A stretch of DNA of 64,000 bases from Marisa cornuarietis. Taxonomy: Eukaryota; Mollusca; Gastropoda; Architaenioglossa; Ampullariidae. The stretch is taken from NCBI GenBank assembly GCA_004794655.1, contig SMMW01000555.1, positions 6,233,001-6,297,000 on the forward strand. Direction: 5' to 3'. Below are positions 10,520 to 22,789 of this stretch, one piece after another; the first letter of the stretch is position 1, and each line of letters starts with the position of its first letter. The position numbers and the translations under genes were made by a program. The notes beneath the pieces were generated by a model that worked only from the letters and a program-made list of their open reading frames with translations, had not been told where the DNA came from and did not search any database.

Positions 10520-13430
10520 AGCTGGCTGATAATAGGGGTGAAGATAAGGACACGTCGTTATGGGAGTTCACATGAGGGGGTGAATGATAAACTTTCGTCG
10601 AGAAAAAAAATCTGGAAAAAAGGGGGTTAAAAGACGGGAAGGAAGCGTGAAAGAGAGGAAAAAGAAATGATAGATAGAAAGAAAAGGAATAAAACGCATA
10701 ATATCAACACGCAACGAATAATTTAATAAAGGCTGAGAGATCTTCACTGTTTGGTGATCCTTGATAATCAGCGGCCAAACCCCGCCTCCTCTTTCTTTTC
10801 CACTCATACTTCCTTTCAGCTCACTTTTTCCTTTGTCGTTTAGCTTATTTATTTTATTTTTCAGTATTATTTCAACACTTATACATAGCTGCTATGGTGG
10901 AGCTCCCGTTGTATTAAAAATTACCAATTATAGCATTATTTTTTATCATTGTCCTATACCCACTGGACCGAACTAAGGACTTACTATTAGTTCTTGCTTA
11001 CTTTACAACTGTTTTAGGAAAAAAACACGCCGAATAAAAAAACTAAGGGCCTAAAAGGGTAGAAAAGTAAATCGAATGAAAACATTATAATCGCAATATA
11101 CTTTGATAATGTTTGAGTCAACGTAGGCTGTTTCTACTTTTTCACTGATTGACTCTTTGACGAGCAGAAACATCATCTGAGTTAACCAATATCTCCAGGG
11201 TGACTGTTACTGAGCGATGGAAAACAGATCAAGCATTGAAACCTGTCTTTGACAATAACTTTGCAGTGAAGAAATGTCTTCTGCCAAGAAAATTTACTAA
11301 TTAAAGAAGACTGACACTTCACTGGTGTTTTTTTAAAACAAACTTGACAAGTGGAAGTTTCTATTTCGTATGTATAAGGTGCAAAACAATGAAGGAAGAG
11401 CGGGAGAGGACAACATTAGAATCAACGACAAACATCGTAACCAACACGGCTGTCGGAAAATTGTTGTTTGGACCAAAGATGATAATTTGCATGGGACACA
11501 GCAAACTAAATAAGATGACAATATCTCGCCATTAGACTTGTTTTTCAAGCCATGATTAGTACAACGAAAAGCAATACATGTGGAAGTAAGCAATTCAATC
11601 ACCACGTGTCGGAAAAATCAGATACCTACAGTGTCTGAGGTCGGTCAAGCGTGAACTCACATCAGGATCGAAAATAAATTGGTGTGGGGCTATAAAATGG
11701 CATCTATGCTTGGAACATGTGTTTGCGTGCGTTTGTTTGCGTGTGCTGTACGTGTGTGTGTATCCATGCGTGGGTGTATTTTGTGTGCGTATGTGTGTGT
11801 TTGTGGATGCACTTGTGGTGGAACTATTTTATTTATGTACAGCTTGGGCTTAGATGTATAGACTGACAATATTTCTAGATTACACAGATCAGCGACCGTG
11901 ACAATAAAGCCAGCGATGCTCGATTTGTTTTTCGGAGAGGGTAATGTTTTAGTGAGGGCACATAATGCACATAATGCATACGTCTCCAGCGGATCTCTCT
12001 TCCCTTCCTCATTCCATCCACCTCTCCCTTCTTTCTCACCACCCTCTACCTCCAATTTCCACACACGTACATACACATGAATGTAACACACTACAACAAC
12101 TAGCGTTTGCATCTAAGGATGCACCATATCATCTTCATGTTTATGAAGATACACACGGTCCCAAGAGTCAGTCACTTCTTTTTTTTTTAGTTCCTGGCAC
12201 CGATTCACAGTCAGTGTCGATAAGTGAAATGTTTCATCTTCTGAATGCCCTCGCAGTGTTTGAAGATAATCATTTATGTTCTGAGTGTATTTTTGCTGTT
12301 CAAGCTCTTGTCATGCACCGTTCAGTGCACGTCCTTTTAGGGTAGTTTACTATTTTCTACGTGAAAATATATTACAATAGTTGTTTCCATATCGAATTCC
12401 AGTAATCATCTTTCAAGAGATAATAGTTTCATATGTTTGTGTTCACATGCGATGAGTGCTTTGAAACTTTTTTTCGAATTTCGTCCTCTAGAGCCTTTCT
12501 CTTATTTTACAAGAATGTTTTCTTGGCTGTTCTGCATGCTTTAATTAATAGATTAGATAGACAGACACGCAGACAGATAGACGAAAAGATATATGGATAG
12601 ATTTTGTGGTATTCAGAACATTTTAACTATGCCATTTCATGTTGTTTTATACATCTTACCTGGTCAAAAATATGTTGGTTTTCTCTAGATATGTTAGTAG
12701 GTGGTTAATTGCAGGAGGTAAAATCACCAGAAGAATATTGTGAAACTTTCTGAATTTCCTGTGATGATAATCAATTTAACGTTTAATCTTTAAATGTAAA
12801 AACTGTCGAAGCTTCTTTAGAAGATGAAAATGATATCTCTCCGATTGGTAGATAACAAGAATGTATCGTAACACTTATTAAAAATTTGTGCAAACACTTT
12901 GAATCTGGGGACTTGAACAGTAGACAATTTGCACTCGGCCATAGGTGACCAACTCAACTGTCCACCTCAGCATCACACTACATTATCTACTTTACTGAAC
13001 ATCCCATTCCTACTTGTATTTTCATGGCGTTTTGATTGTCTATCAAATTTCTCCCTATGGGCTGGAAGAAGTGATGAAAACGTGCACTTTACAAGAATAC
13101 ATTATTATCATCATCATTGCCATCATCACCACTTTCCGGACAAAGCGCCATGCATATGCATGTCATGTACCCCCCAGACAACGATCAAACCTCCCAGGAT
13201 ACGTCCTCCCATGTCATATTGATTCACACTGGCTTATAAATGCAGTTTGGTGTGCAGCCGAGCATGCTCTGTTGATCATTCGTGTACATGTACAACTTGC
13301 ACAGGTCTCAACGCCCAGTACTCCAGGCATCAGAAGGACTTTAAGAGAATTGTGTCGGAGCGAAAATCGTTGCCGCAGCAGGGCTTGATTGCAAACAATG
13401 ATCAATACCTATCACAGCGCAAAAGCCTTC
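10520..13430. other. Gene-free stretch with short frames
   Basis: GT-rich patches near 11720-11810 and a pyrimidine-rich patch near 12000-12060. A plus-strand frame at 13247-13438 has four cysteines near its start and an ordinary composition, but no splice signals, and another plus-strand frame overlaps it. Confidence 0.4.
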
Positions 13431-13439
13431 AAAGATAGA

Positions 13440-13462
13440 GGGTTGGGGAGGGGGAAGTAGGG
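13440..13462 (+). other. Putative G-quadruplex motif
   Basis: Four G runs (3, 4, 5 and 3 bases) with loops of 2, 1 and 5 bases. A further G-rich patch follows near 13512-13527. Confidence 0.55.
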
Positions 13463-13691
13463 AGAGAGAGAATTGAACTCCTTTACTGAGCTGGCCATCA
13501 GCCCAATTCAAGGGTGGGGAGGGGGGTGAACAATAGAAATAACTTCAATGGTAAACACAGGACTAAACGGTAAGCATCAACAGGAAGTTTTAGCCTCAAA
13601 GAGGAATATTTTGCTCTTTGTGATAATAAAGATAAGTGTTAAAGAGAAACAAAAATGCTAGGTAATACATATGCCAACAAATACAAAACGG

Positions 13692-13693
<2 letters not shown>

Positions 13694-13746
<53 letters not shown>

Positions 13747-13758
13747 CTCTCTCTCTCT
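13694..13758. repeat. (AC)n then (TC)n compound microsatellite
   Basis: About 25 AC units pass directly into about seven TC units. Confidence 0.96.
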
Positions 13759-13759
13759 T

Positions 13760-16080
13760 TAGAAATGAGGAATCAAGATATTTTAATCAAGTATTGAAGC
13801 ATAGAAATGAAATGAGTACATTGTAAAAAACATAAAGAAATGTTAATATGCATAGATAATGCTATTAAGAATATTGATGCTGTTCTATTTTCTGTAATTT
13901 CCCCCTTGAAACAAACCAAAAGGTTTGCTCAATAAAGAATTCGTTCTTTCGCTCGTTCGTTCTAGAAATGAGGTGTAGGTTATAGAATTTTTGCGTGGTT
14001 TGTGTCTTAAAGCCAGGACTTTAGATTTTTTTTTTTTTTTTTTTTTTTTGGCCACGTAGTGCTAGATTTTTGTTGATATTCTAACTTCCGAGAAAGCTAC
14101 AGATGGATTTCAGCCTGAAATATTGTAGTTAGGACGTCGTTTTTCTAGAAAAGCTTCCTAAAATTGGCATGCTGATCGAGTGTGTTTATGCTTGTTTATG
14201 CGAAACCCTTAATTGCCTGAAGTAAGTAGAAACCAAGCTAAGAACTACCATAATAAACGATTTTCTCATGAAATGGTTAAATGTGTTCTCGTGGTTTCTC
14301 GGCTACAATGTATTCCTTGGTCTCGGTAAGCTTGCATTACACAAGCTGACTAAATTCTTTATCCCCGCCAACAATTCCAACTAAGGATGTCAGACACTCA
14401 AGAAACCGTTTCTGCGATTTTGACCGCATTGTATAGCATCGTCTGTTCTGAGGCCGCAGCTTGTGATGTCAACAAAACCCCTCATTGTAATGAAATCAAC
14501 CACATACAGCATCAATAACCATCATCTGTATATCTGCCATTCTTGGTTATTAGGAACGATATCGCATCACGAAGCATTTTTTAAACAGAGCTCAGACCTC
14601 TTCAGTGTTTTTGTTCACTATTTCTTTCTCAAGAAAATGTTCACACTGTGGAAGAAATTCAATCTAAACGTCAGTACCTCTCATTCATATGAAATATTAA
14701 TGTTTTCTACCTGAAACGAAATGAAATAGTGAAGGCAATTAAGATTCCTTTGATCTCCTCCGCTGCAAAGTTCATTATGTGCGATATGACGTAGCTTGAC
14801 TGATACGCATGATGTAATACCCAATAAAGAGTGACGTATGCTTTCTTGCGTACACAATCTGGAAGCTCTATCACGCTTGATTGACTACTCTGCACCTTAG
14901 TGATAATTACTTTGGGTATTAAGCTTAATTGTAATTATGTGACAGATTTACACATGAAAGCAAGCGCACCAGCTTCTTCAAAGGCTGAATAGATGAACGA
15001 TGGATGACCGAGACGAGGTTCTTGATGAAAGAGGAAAAATATGAACAAGTAGCCAGTAGCCTGTTGTAGAGAATCTGAAAATAAAATTGAAGGAAACGTC
15101 ACAGAAATGTTGTTTTAAAGCTAAACATCATTTCTAATGGTCGATGTTTTGGACAAATTTTAGAGCAACACGTGGTTCCACAGGATGTTGAAAGTCTAAG
15201 GAGTATCTGTAGCTAGCTTCTCATTTCTGTTACCCTATTTCTCCAGTGTCCTTAAAAGATGGAGAGTTATGAACTTCCATCTATAATCGACAATCTTTAA
15301 CTGTAGTAAGTGGTCGCATCACTGTATCATTTCAAAACACGAAGTCTTATGATCTTAACTTTTGTTCGGGTAGTAAAACCCACCTCTGACGGGTGATGCC
15401 CATAAAACCTTTCACAACTATAGCATCCTTGAGTCTATGTTATTTTCAAGACGAACAAGCGTTCCAAGATTTGTTGGAACGAAGTACTTGCGGTTCCAGC
15501 GCGTGAGAAGCTCTGCCGAGAAGAGTTTTCCCTGTACACTTGTATCCACTTGGTGCAGTCTGGCACCGACCTCCCCACATGCAAACTTTTAGCAGCAACT
15601 GCAAGTAATCCGGGAGAGGCTGGCATTTCCCTGACACGAGAACGCTCATCGTCTCTACCCCTTACCTGAGACTTGTGAAGGTGGGGGTAAGTCCCCCAAA
15701 GCAACTGGCGAACTGTTGTGTCAACGGGCCGAGATAAATGTCGAATTAAAAATTGGCCGCGCGAGACCTACTTACGTTGTTATGTGCAGAATATGCGAAA
15801 ACCTCCATCAGCACAACAACAACTTTTCTAACGTGCACTTAAAACTTATACTAGAAACATCTTAAGTATTTTAAGCCACAAGTTACAGTCTGGCTACTGC
15901 TTCAGATCATCTTTAATATTTTTTATTTGATGTGTAGCTTATATCGGTCATATTTTCATGTAGGTGATTAGTGCTTAGTGTATAGCACTACTGCTGTAGT
16001 GGAGAGCTTGAATAGAAATTATTTCTCAAGTAGAACAAAGATTTTTGTGTCATGTACAAATAAATATATAAATATGCATT
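13760..16080. other. Gene-free stretch
   Basis: Holds a 24-base T run at 14026-14049. The segment 15435-15704 has higher G+C and open minus-strand frames, and it contains the minus-strand donor-like CAG/GTAAGG at about 15667. No acceptor or family could be matched to it. Confidence 0.4.
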
Positions 16081-16081
16081 A

Positions 16082-16129
<48 letters not shown>
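16081..16129. repeat. (ATT)n microsatellite
   Basis: About 16 ATT units. (ATT)n often ends LINE copies, but no LINE body is visible just upstream. Confidence 0.95.
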
Positions 16130-16689
16130 GATCGCGTGCTAAGTTTATTTTTCTCTGGTTCCACTTTCTCTTCCTTTCTATCGACTTGTCTCCCCTACTC
16201 TTACACACACGCACACACACACTCCTTTTTCTGACTCTCCTTTCTGCACGTGTCTGCGTGCGTGCGTGGATCTCTCGGGTTTCCTTTAAAATTATTAATG
16301 ACGTAGCTCTTGTCTGCTAACTCTGCATGGTCTGTGGCTGGGTTATGTCCCCATAGACATTTATTTCGGTATTCTGTATCATTGAAGAAGCAGCCTCCAG
16401 CACCGAAGCGGAGCCAACATAAATAACAGGTGCTTTGATAATAAGTCTACTAAAATTTAATGAACAGCACGCTTGGGGAAAAAATCCTTGTAAATATGTG
16501 ATGTTTGCATCGACTGGAGCATTTGTCGGATGGCGTTAAAACTATTTATTTATTTATATTTTTTCTTTCTTTCTTTCTTTATTTTCATAGTCATCTGTTT
16601 CTGGCAAATATTCCGGCATTAATTTATACTTCAAATGGCCAAAAGTGCAAATGTCAGATGTCCAATCATGCTTGAAATGTAGCTAACCA

Positions 16690-17200
16690 GGCTACCATCC
16701 TCCTTCGCGAGGGTTTCTGGCTGCCAGTCGGAGCTCGCACTGATTGAAAGATCGCCGCGCTCCAGCATACCTGTCTGAGCTACTGATGTCTTCTCCCCCG
16801 AGCCAGTCTCTTCGGTCTGCTTGTGTTTCCCTTCTCTCTATGCCATGCATCTTTCGGAAGAAATTCGGTACACGCTTTATCTTCATAGAACTCCCTGCTT
16901 CTTGTATGTCTCACCGTGTCTTGAAGCTTTCTCGGCCGGCTTTAAAAACCCATCTCTTTAACAAATATCTGTCAAAGTTAATCGCCCTGTTCTGCTCACT
17001 CTTCAGTTCTTTATCTTCATCCATAAACTCTGTGCATGTTTTTTCACGGTGTCATTCGTTTACTGATGCAATTTTTTTTTTGGTCTATCTTTGACTCTCG
17101 GTTCACCCATGGTCTTTCCTGTATAGTACACTGAGCTCGCTTCCACACGGCAAAATGCGTACCACAAATCTAATTATTAGCATCATTAATATTATTATAC
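16690..17200 (+). mobile_element. LINE relic: C-terminal part of reverse-transcriptase ORF plus 3' end
   Basis: Two frames together match the conserved C-terminal region of CR1/L2-like non-LTR retrotransposon polyproteins. From 16694 one frame reads TILLREGFWLPVGARTD, matching the usual RELHWLPV-ARIDYK stretch, then meets a TGA at 16745. From about 16760 a second frame reads APAYLSELL, then SQSLRSA, then FGTRF, and later ALKTHLFNKYL, matching the usual PAYLSELL, SRSLRSA, FG-RAFS and FK--LKTHLF blocks. The jump between frames fits a short deletion in place of the KIAVL-to-PAYL linker. The frame ends at 17094. A 3' untranslated part follows, containing CTGAGCTCGCTTCCACACGG and an A/T-rich tail with scattered ATT units. 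It is dead and 5'-truncated, since reverse-transcriptase motifs such as YxDD are absent. Confidence 0.8.
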
Positions 17201-17545
17201 ACCGACAGTCTTGTCGCCAGCTCGCTTGGAACAGATTGGTGTTGGCTAATTAGCGAAGCCCTCATTTGTTCTCAAATTGTGCCAGTTCACCTTCTAGCCA
17301 CGAGACTAGTCAAAGTTTGTCAGAGCACGTCCTTCGGTAGGATTCCTTCCCCACCTTCTTTATTCTCTCCTGCCCCACCTTACCTCTTCCGAGGGCATCG
17401 ACAGAATCTGTACCATCTTTCCTTGTATCTACACTACCTTGTTTCCTTCACCTAACGATTTCTCGAGCTGTTCATTAAACTGCCGAGAGTTTCTCATGAA
17501 AAGAAAACTGCGTGACCCTCAACAGCTCAGCAGAATCCACAAAAG
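17201..17545. other. Gene-free stretch
   Basis: Nothing recognised. Confidence 0.4.
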
Positions 17546-17547
17546 CT

Positions 17548-17650
17548 CAAGACCGGGTAGCTCAGTGTTGGTTAACTTCCTTGCCGTGAAGATGGTGTAA
17601 AATGCACCAAGTGAAAAGGCTTCCGTCGGGCCAGGACTGGCGCCAGCCAC
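17548..17650 (+). mobile_element. tRNA-derived SINE fragment
   Basis: A good A box, GGTAGCTCAGTGTTGGTTAA, starts at about 17555. It is followed by CTTGCCGTGAAG in the position of a tRNA anticodon arm. The expected B box is degraded (GGCTTCCGTC near 17609). The body is not clearly bounded. The minus-strand frame of 110 codons across 17562-17894 has no domain. Confidence 0.4.
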
Positions 17651-17899
17651 AAAGTTGACCTTGGGACTGATCAATATTCTCAGACGGACAGAGTGGTGGC
17701 CGGCAGCCATCAAAGTTTGATGCCGCAGTGGGAGGACTCCAGGCTTTTGCTGGCTCAGACCGCGATGCTCGCAAACTAGTTTGGTATTTTTTTTTTATCG
17801 GACTTTCTCTAGGAGCTGCACGAGCGTCTGATCCTTGCGGCTGATTCTGTGGTGTTTCTGAGAATCCAGGAGAGGACGTCTCCTGTGGATGCATACTAG

Positions 17900-19888
17900 T
17901 GTAGGTGGTCTGGTACCATCCTCAGTTCTAAAGCCTCAGTGGATTATTATGTTCACAGGACTGAATCGTTGAGTGAGAAATTAGCCCTTGACAGCTGTTA
18001 ACAATTAATAAGGTCATAGTACCTCGATTTTCTAGGGAATTTTCCTGCACGAGCGAGAGATATTAATCTTTCTCTCTCTCTCTCTCTCATACACACATAT
18101 ATATATATATATATAAATATGTTTACAAATATATACACACATACAAACACGCAGACGCAGAGAAAAATATATATTGACATAGACATTGTTTTATGTCTAA
18201 TCAAAACACGGGGGTTACAAGAATTATTGCTGAAAGTGATTATATACTTAATACATACATACATACAGCTGTTTGGGACATATTCTAGTGTGTAAATAAT
18301 AACAGGGGATATAAAAAGCTATTTGTATCAAAGCTATTTGTGATCCCATGCCCCTCTATATATTATACTTTGTATATAAAGAGACAGAGGGAGACAAAGA
18401 AAGAGACAGGAGAGAGAGAGAGAGTGGGGGGGGGGCTAACATACAGGAAGGCAGGCAGACGCAGGAATGTTTAATTACTTCCATGCAAAAGACTTTATTT
18501 ACATTGGCACCATGGATCATTAATAATTCGTTCACCGGAGATCAAGCGGCAGTAAACTGTTCGACCTCTTTCTCTCTTTTAAAAAAAAGCCATAAAAATG
18601 TTTTCCTCCTACACGCATGCTGACCGATTCACTGCATGTTACTCAGGTGGTCAGCCACGAGCGTCCTCCCTGGAATTTTTAAACAAAATCTATAGAAACC
18701 CGACACGTAAATGCATGCAGACATTTCATCCACTTTTGCCAAGGCACTTCCGTCTACACCCAAGAGGGAAGAGGTCGGCAACATGAGAAAACAAAGCGAG
18801 TCTCACAGACCTGCGGAGTGAGGACTGGCAGTATTTGCCAGGAGCTCTGATCATACAGACGCCATGAGCTGCTGAGCTGCCTTCAGTCACGTCGTGGGAA
18901 CAGCGCTAGAGGCAGGTGATGCCGAGGGCCCGGCACCTCCATGCATGATACATTCTACGACCGAACGACCTTTCAAACGCATTTTGCGTGGTCATCGCTT
19001 TGCAAACACTAGGGCTGTGTGGACTTAATTCGTAGTCCCTAAGATGTCGATGAAAGCTCTTTCTTCCATTTTTTTGTTTGAGTCTCAATTTTTGTCTCTG
19101 ATGATTAATTTTTTTGGTCCTTTTTTTTTATTCTCCCACTACCTCGCTGAATATTTTTTTGTTTTTACCTCTTCCCTCTGCCTCCATTGCGGTGTAATAG
19201 AGGGGAAAACAGTTTGTTTACTTTTCATTCTTCCAGCACAGACGGAATAGCCAGATAAAACACAAGGGAGGCCGCACGGCTGTCGATTGTCTGAGGCGAT
19301 CATCCCAAGAAGGTTTCGCGGTGGAAATATCTTACTCGGTGAGGTCGTGGAGAGGTTAGTATAATCTTTAAAATGATGATACGAATCCAACGACCATACG
19401 GTGCGTCTAGTTTTTACTGACCACAGAAAGTTAAGCACTTGCCTCCCAATATCATCAACGTTGCCAGTTGCTTTTCCTCTCATCGGCTGACTTCTCGGTT
19501 CATTAGCTGATTCATCGATGAGTCGAGTGGATGCATGGGTGGATCAACTGTCTTGTTAGGGTATTCTTTTTGGTCATTAAGTCATGCTTTCACACCGGGC
19601 TTCACGACTAATGACGAATGAAACTCCATAGAGCTTTCTTTGGAGTGGGGTTGCCCTACTCACCCCTACTCTCTGCTGACAATGCCACATTTATGTCTGC
19701 GTTTTTAGAAGAGAGAATTTCTGGAGTCGTGCTAAGGAGTTTTGCTGTCCCAGGTTGGTAAGGATGCCAGCTTCATCTTTGTGAACATACTTCTTGGTCT
19801 TTAAACTGATAAGGACGTCGTTCAGAGTGTATTACGTGTCTCTTTTTATTCATTCAGTCGGTGTATTTGTTTGTGTGAATGTGTGTGA

Positions 19889-19930
<42 letters not shown>

Positions 19931-19995
19931 CTGTTGTGTATGATGAATATATAAGGGCAGGGACAGATCTACAGAAACAGGCTACCCATTCACGT
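17900..19995. other. Gene-free stretch with short simple repeats
   Basis: Contains (TC)n at about 18069-18089, (AT)n at about 18099-18113, AG-rich sequence at 18380-18424 with a ten-base G run, and (GT)n at about 19881-19927. Frames at 18906-19483 have no domain or splice support. Confidence 0.5.
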
Positions 19996-20005
19996 TAGTG
20001 CACAC

Positions 20006-20165
20006 CTTATACACAACCTGAAGGTCCTCTCGAGGCTCAGGTATTACGTGGAGCGTGTCCGTGTAAACAAAGCTTCGTGTCCCTGGCTGAAGTCGAAAAT
20101 TCATCATTTTGTTCATTAACGTCCCAAAACGGATCGGTTGGCGCCAGGTGCCCAACAAGATGAGA
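20006..20165 (-). CDS. Candidate internal exon, unknown product
   Basis: Read on the minus strand, a CACCACCTAG acceptor (weak pyrimidine tract) precedes 160 nt in an open frame. The exon ends in a good AAG/GTGTGC donor, so incoming phase is 2 and outgoing phase is 0. The frame has balanced composition with no simple repeat. Recognisable pieces are WRQPIRFGTLMN near its start, FRLQPGTRSFVYTD in the middle and PEPREDLQVVYK at the end. I do not recognise the family. The surrounding open frame runs to a stop at 19982. No partner exon could be identified, and chance openness cannot be excluded. Confidence 0.28.
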
Positions 20166-20479
20166 CTAGGTGGTGCTTTCCAAAAGATTAAGTAAAGCAA
20201 CAATCTGTATCGACTTTCACATCATTCGACATACTCTACATCACATGAAGTGGCTTAGAGGTTTTCTTACTCCCACTATCTCTGTATTTAGCTTCATACA
20301 TGTTTGTTTTCCCGTTTATATCCTTTATATATTTATAAGCTTTCAGAAGCGGAAAATTTATGAACATCACATTTATTCCATTTAACTGATGAATAAAAAT
20401 GTCTGTTTATTAAGATATTGGATAACATTCGTTAAATATGAGAAACAAAGATACAGCACTCTTCATTCCTTACTTGATG

Positions 20480-20640
20480 CCTTTTGTTTTCTGTTTCGTC
20501 AGTACTGTCGTTTTCTTTCGTCCCTTTGTTCTGTGTCTACTTAGTCCACGTCTCTTCCTCGTTTTAAGCGCTAAGAGCATGCTCTCTATGAGTGTGAATA
20601 TGCGCTATAAAAATCTTCACTATTATTATTATTATTATTC
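20480..20640 (+). mobile_element. LINE 3' end
   Basis: The run TTTTAAGCGCTAAGAGCATG, then TATGAGTGTGAATATGCGCT, then an ATT-repeat tail is a typical 3' end of CR1/L2/Rex-type LINEs. In such ends a hairpin-like GCGCTATA block precedes trinucleotide repeats. No coding portion is visible, so this is a heavily 5'-truncated copy. The 76-codon frame over it is not a gene. Confidence 0.6.
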
Positions 20641-20699
20641 CCCATTGAAAGTTCCTGAAAGTCTCTAACCCACCTCAACATAACATCTAAGAAAGAGAG

Positions 20700-21975
20700 T
20701 ATATATATATATATAGCAACATGCTGTTTAATTGGAACCTGTGTTGTGTGTTCACAGTTTTGCTCCTAGCCTTCATTTTTGTCTGTTCTCTAATGCATCT
20801 GTCTTGTCATCTGCTCATGCCATCCACAAAGGCAGGAATTCTGCCAGCTTCCTAGCAGAAAGAAAACTGATGCATGAGTGTGTTTCTATTCTTTTCCTCT
20901 CCTTGTGGTGCTTGCGTGCGTGGTGCCTGCGTGAGTGTCTGAGTGTGTGTGAGTGTGTGTATGTGTGTGTGTGTTATGTACTTACGTTGTTTACTTGATT
21001 TCGTGTGTCTACAAGTTTCTACGTGCAAGTGCGGATGAACGCGCATATATACGTTTGGTTTCTGGAGCGAATGATGATTCCAGTAGGTAGTTTCCCACCC
21101 ACACCCATCCTCCGATATCCGTTGGCCCTTGCTCTTCACGAACGTAAATCTGAAGATTCAGTATACAGCAATTCCCGCAAATATGCAAGTACAGAGAAAA
21201 CAACACTCGCCAAATGACGTATTAATGCCTGCTAATTAGCAACACTAACGACCCTCTAACCATTCCTGGCATTCCACACCCTCGACAGGCATCTCCAAAC
21301 TCACTGAGGTGAAAACTGTTAAATGTTTGGTCGTACATCTTTTGCCTGTAATTTGTCGATTATGAGGTTGTGACAGAAATGGAAAAATGGCGGAGACGGT
21401 CGTTTCCATGACAACCTACACACAGCCTCCAGTGGTAGCTGTGTCTGATAACGACAATGGGTGATGCTGGAGTTTATTTGCAAAACGCTTTCTTACAAGG
21501 TGGAGTCATTGCAACGTGGAGCATCTTGATTGACAGAGAAGGAGAGAGAGAGAGAGGAGAGAAAAACAGTCGAATGCAGTATGCAGTATAACAATGCAGA
21601 TGCAGTTTTCTGTCACTGACAACATCCCCTATCAGTTTGTCTTTCTCTCTGATTCTCTCTTTTTTTTTCTCTCTCTCTGCCTTTGTCTCGTGATTTTTCG
21701 CATTCGCGTTGCAGCCTCAATTGGGTCAAGCTCCCCCCCCTGCTGTGCAGTCTTGGCAATTAAGGGAAATGTAAAGTTTGGGTGGTCCCCCTGGGCCATT
21801 CTGTCCACCTGATGTCACTTTTTGCAGTTGACACACCGCCGGGTGAGTCAATATACAGTAGAGGCGTCAAGAGATTAACACTTTCGTGTAACCCTTTATA
21901 TTGCTTGCATACCCCTCTTGCCTCTCACTCTCTACCTTTTTTTCGCTCAATATTTTTCCCTTTTGTAAAAATTCG
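20700..21975. other. Gene-free stretch
   Basis: Includes (AT)n at about 20700-20715, GT-rich sequence at 20935-20980 and AG- or TC-rich patches at 21540-21680. No gene is recognised. Confidence 0.45.
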
Positions 21976-21978
21976 CGT

Positions 21979-21979
<1 letters not shown>

Positions 21980-22033
<54 letters not shown>
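21980..22033. repeat. (CA)n microsatellite
   Basis: About 27 CA units. Confidence 0.97.
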
Positions 22034-22034
<1 letters not shown>

Positions 22035-22452
22035 TCTCGTGCGCATGCGGTCATGCACCTCAAGGCAGCGTCTTGCTAGGCTGAAAGGTATTAATGTGTC
22101 ACACCTTTTATGCCGCCACGTGTTGAGCACCTGAGATGAACTTTAGCCTTGTCGAGTATCCTCTCGTTCTCTCCTTCCTCTATCTCTCCCGTACCTACTC
22201 TCCCTCCTACCTATGGGTTTCCTTTTAAAACATTCTTAGAACTCCGCCGCTGAAGTTGTGTAAGAGTACTTTAAACAAATTTTGGGTAAAATGCTCTGTT
22301 AGAAAATGGTGGGAGAACAACTTTTTTTATAAGAGTGCTGAAGTCTTGAGAGTCAGGTCGTTCAGGATGGAGTAACTGTTCTAGGATTAGTCTGGTGTTG
22401 GGTCTGTCTATAAACATAAATAGACGAGCAGACGTGCGCACCCACAAACAAA

Positions 22453-22688
22453 CACACTGGGCTATCGTACCTGAAGAATAAATATCACTGTATATACATA
22501 TATATTCAAACAAAAATTGTACATATTGTACGCATGCCCCCCACCTTACACAAAACATCCCACACACACACACACACACTGGGCTATAGTACCTGTTGAA
22601 TAAATATCACTGTATATACATATATATGCACACAAAATATTGTACATATTGTACGCATGCTCCCCCACCTTACACAAAACATCCCCCC
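22453..22688. repeat. Tandem duplication, unit about 122 bp
   Basis: The block starting CACACTGGGCTAT occurs at 22453 and again at 22575, each copy ending near TTACACAAAACATCC. Both carry GAATAAATATCACTGTATAT and TGTACATATTGTACGCATGC. Differences are few substitutions and indels, so the duplication is fairly recent. A (CA)n run sits at the junction. Confidence 0.9.
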
Positions 22689-22717
22689 CACACACACACC
22701 GGAATTACAGACAGATG

Positions 22718-22719
<2 letters not shown>

Positions 22720-22781
<62 letters not shown>
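22720..22781. repeat. (CA)n microsatellite
   Basis: About 31 CA units just after the tandem duplication. Confidence 0.97.
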
Positions 22782-22782
<1 letters not shown>

Positions 22783-22789
22783 CCGCCCT

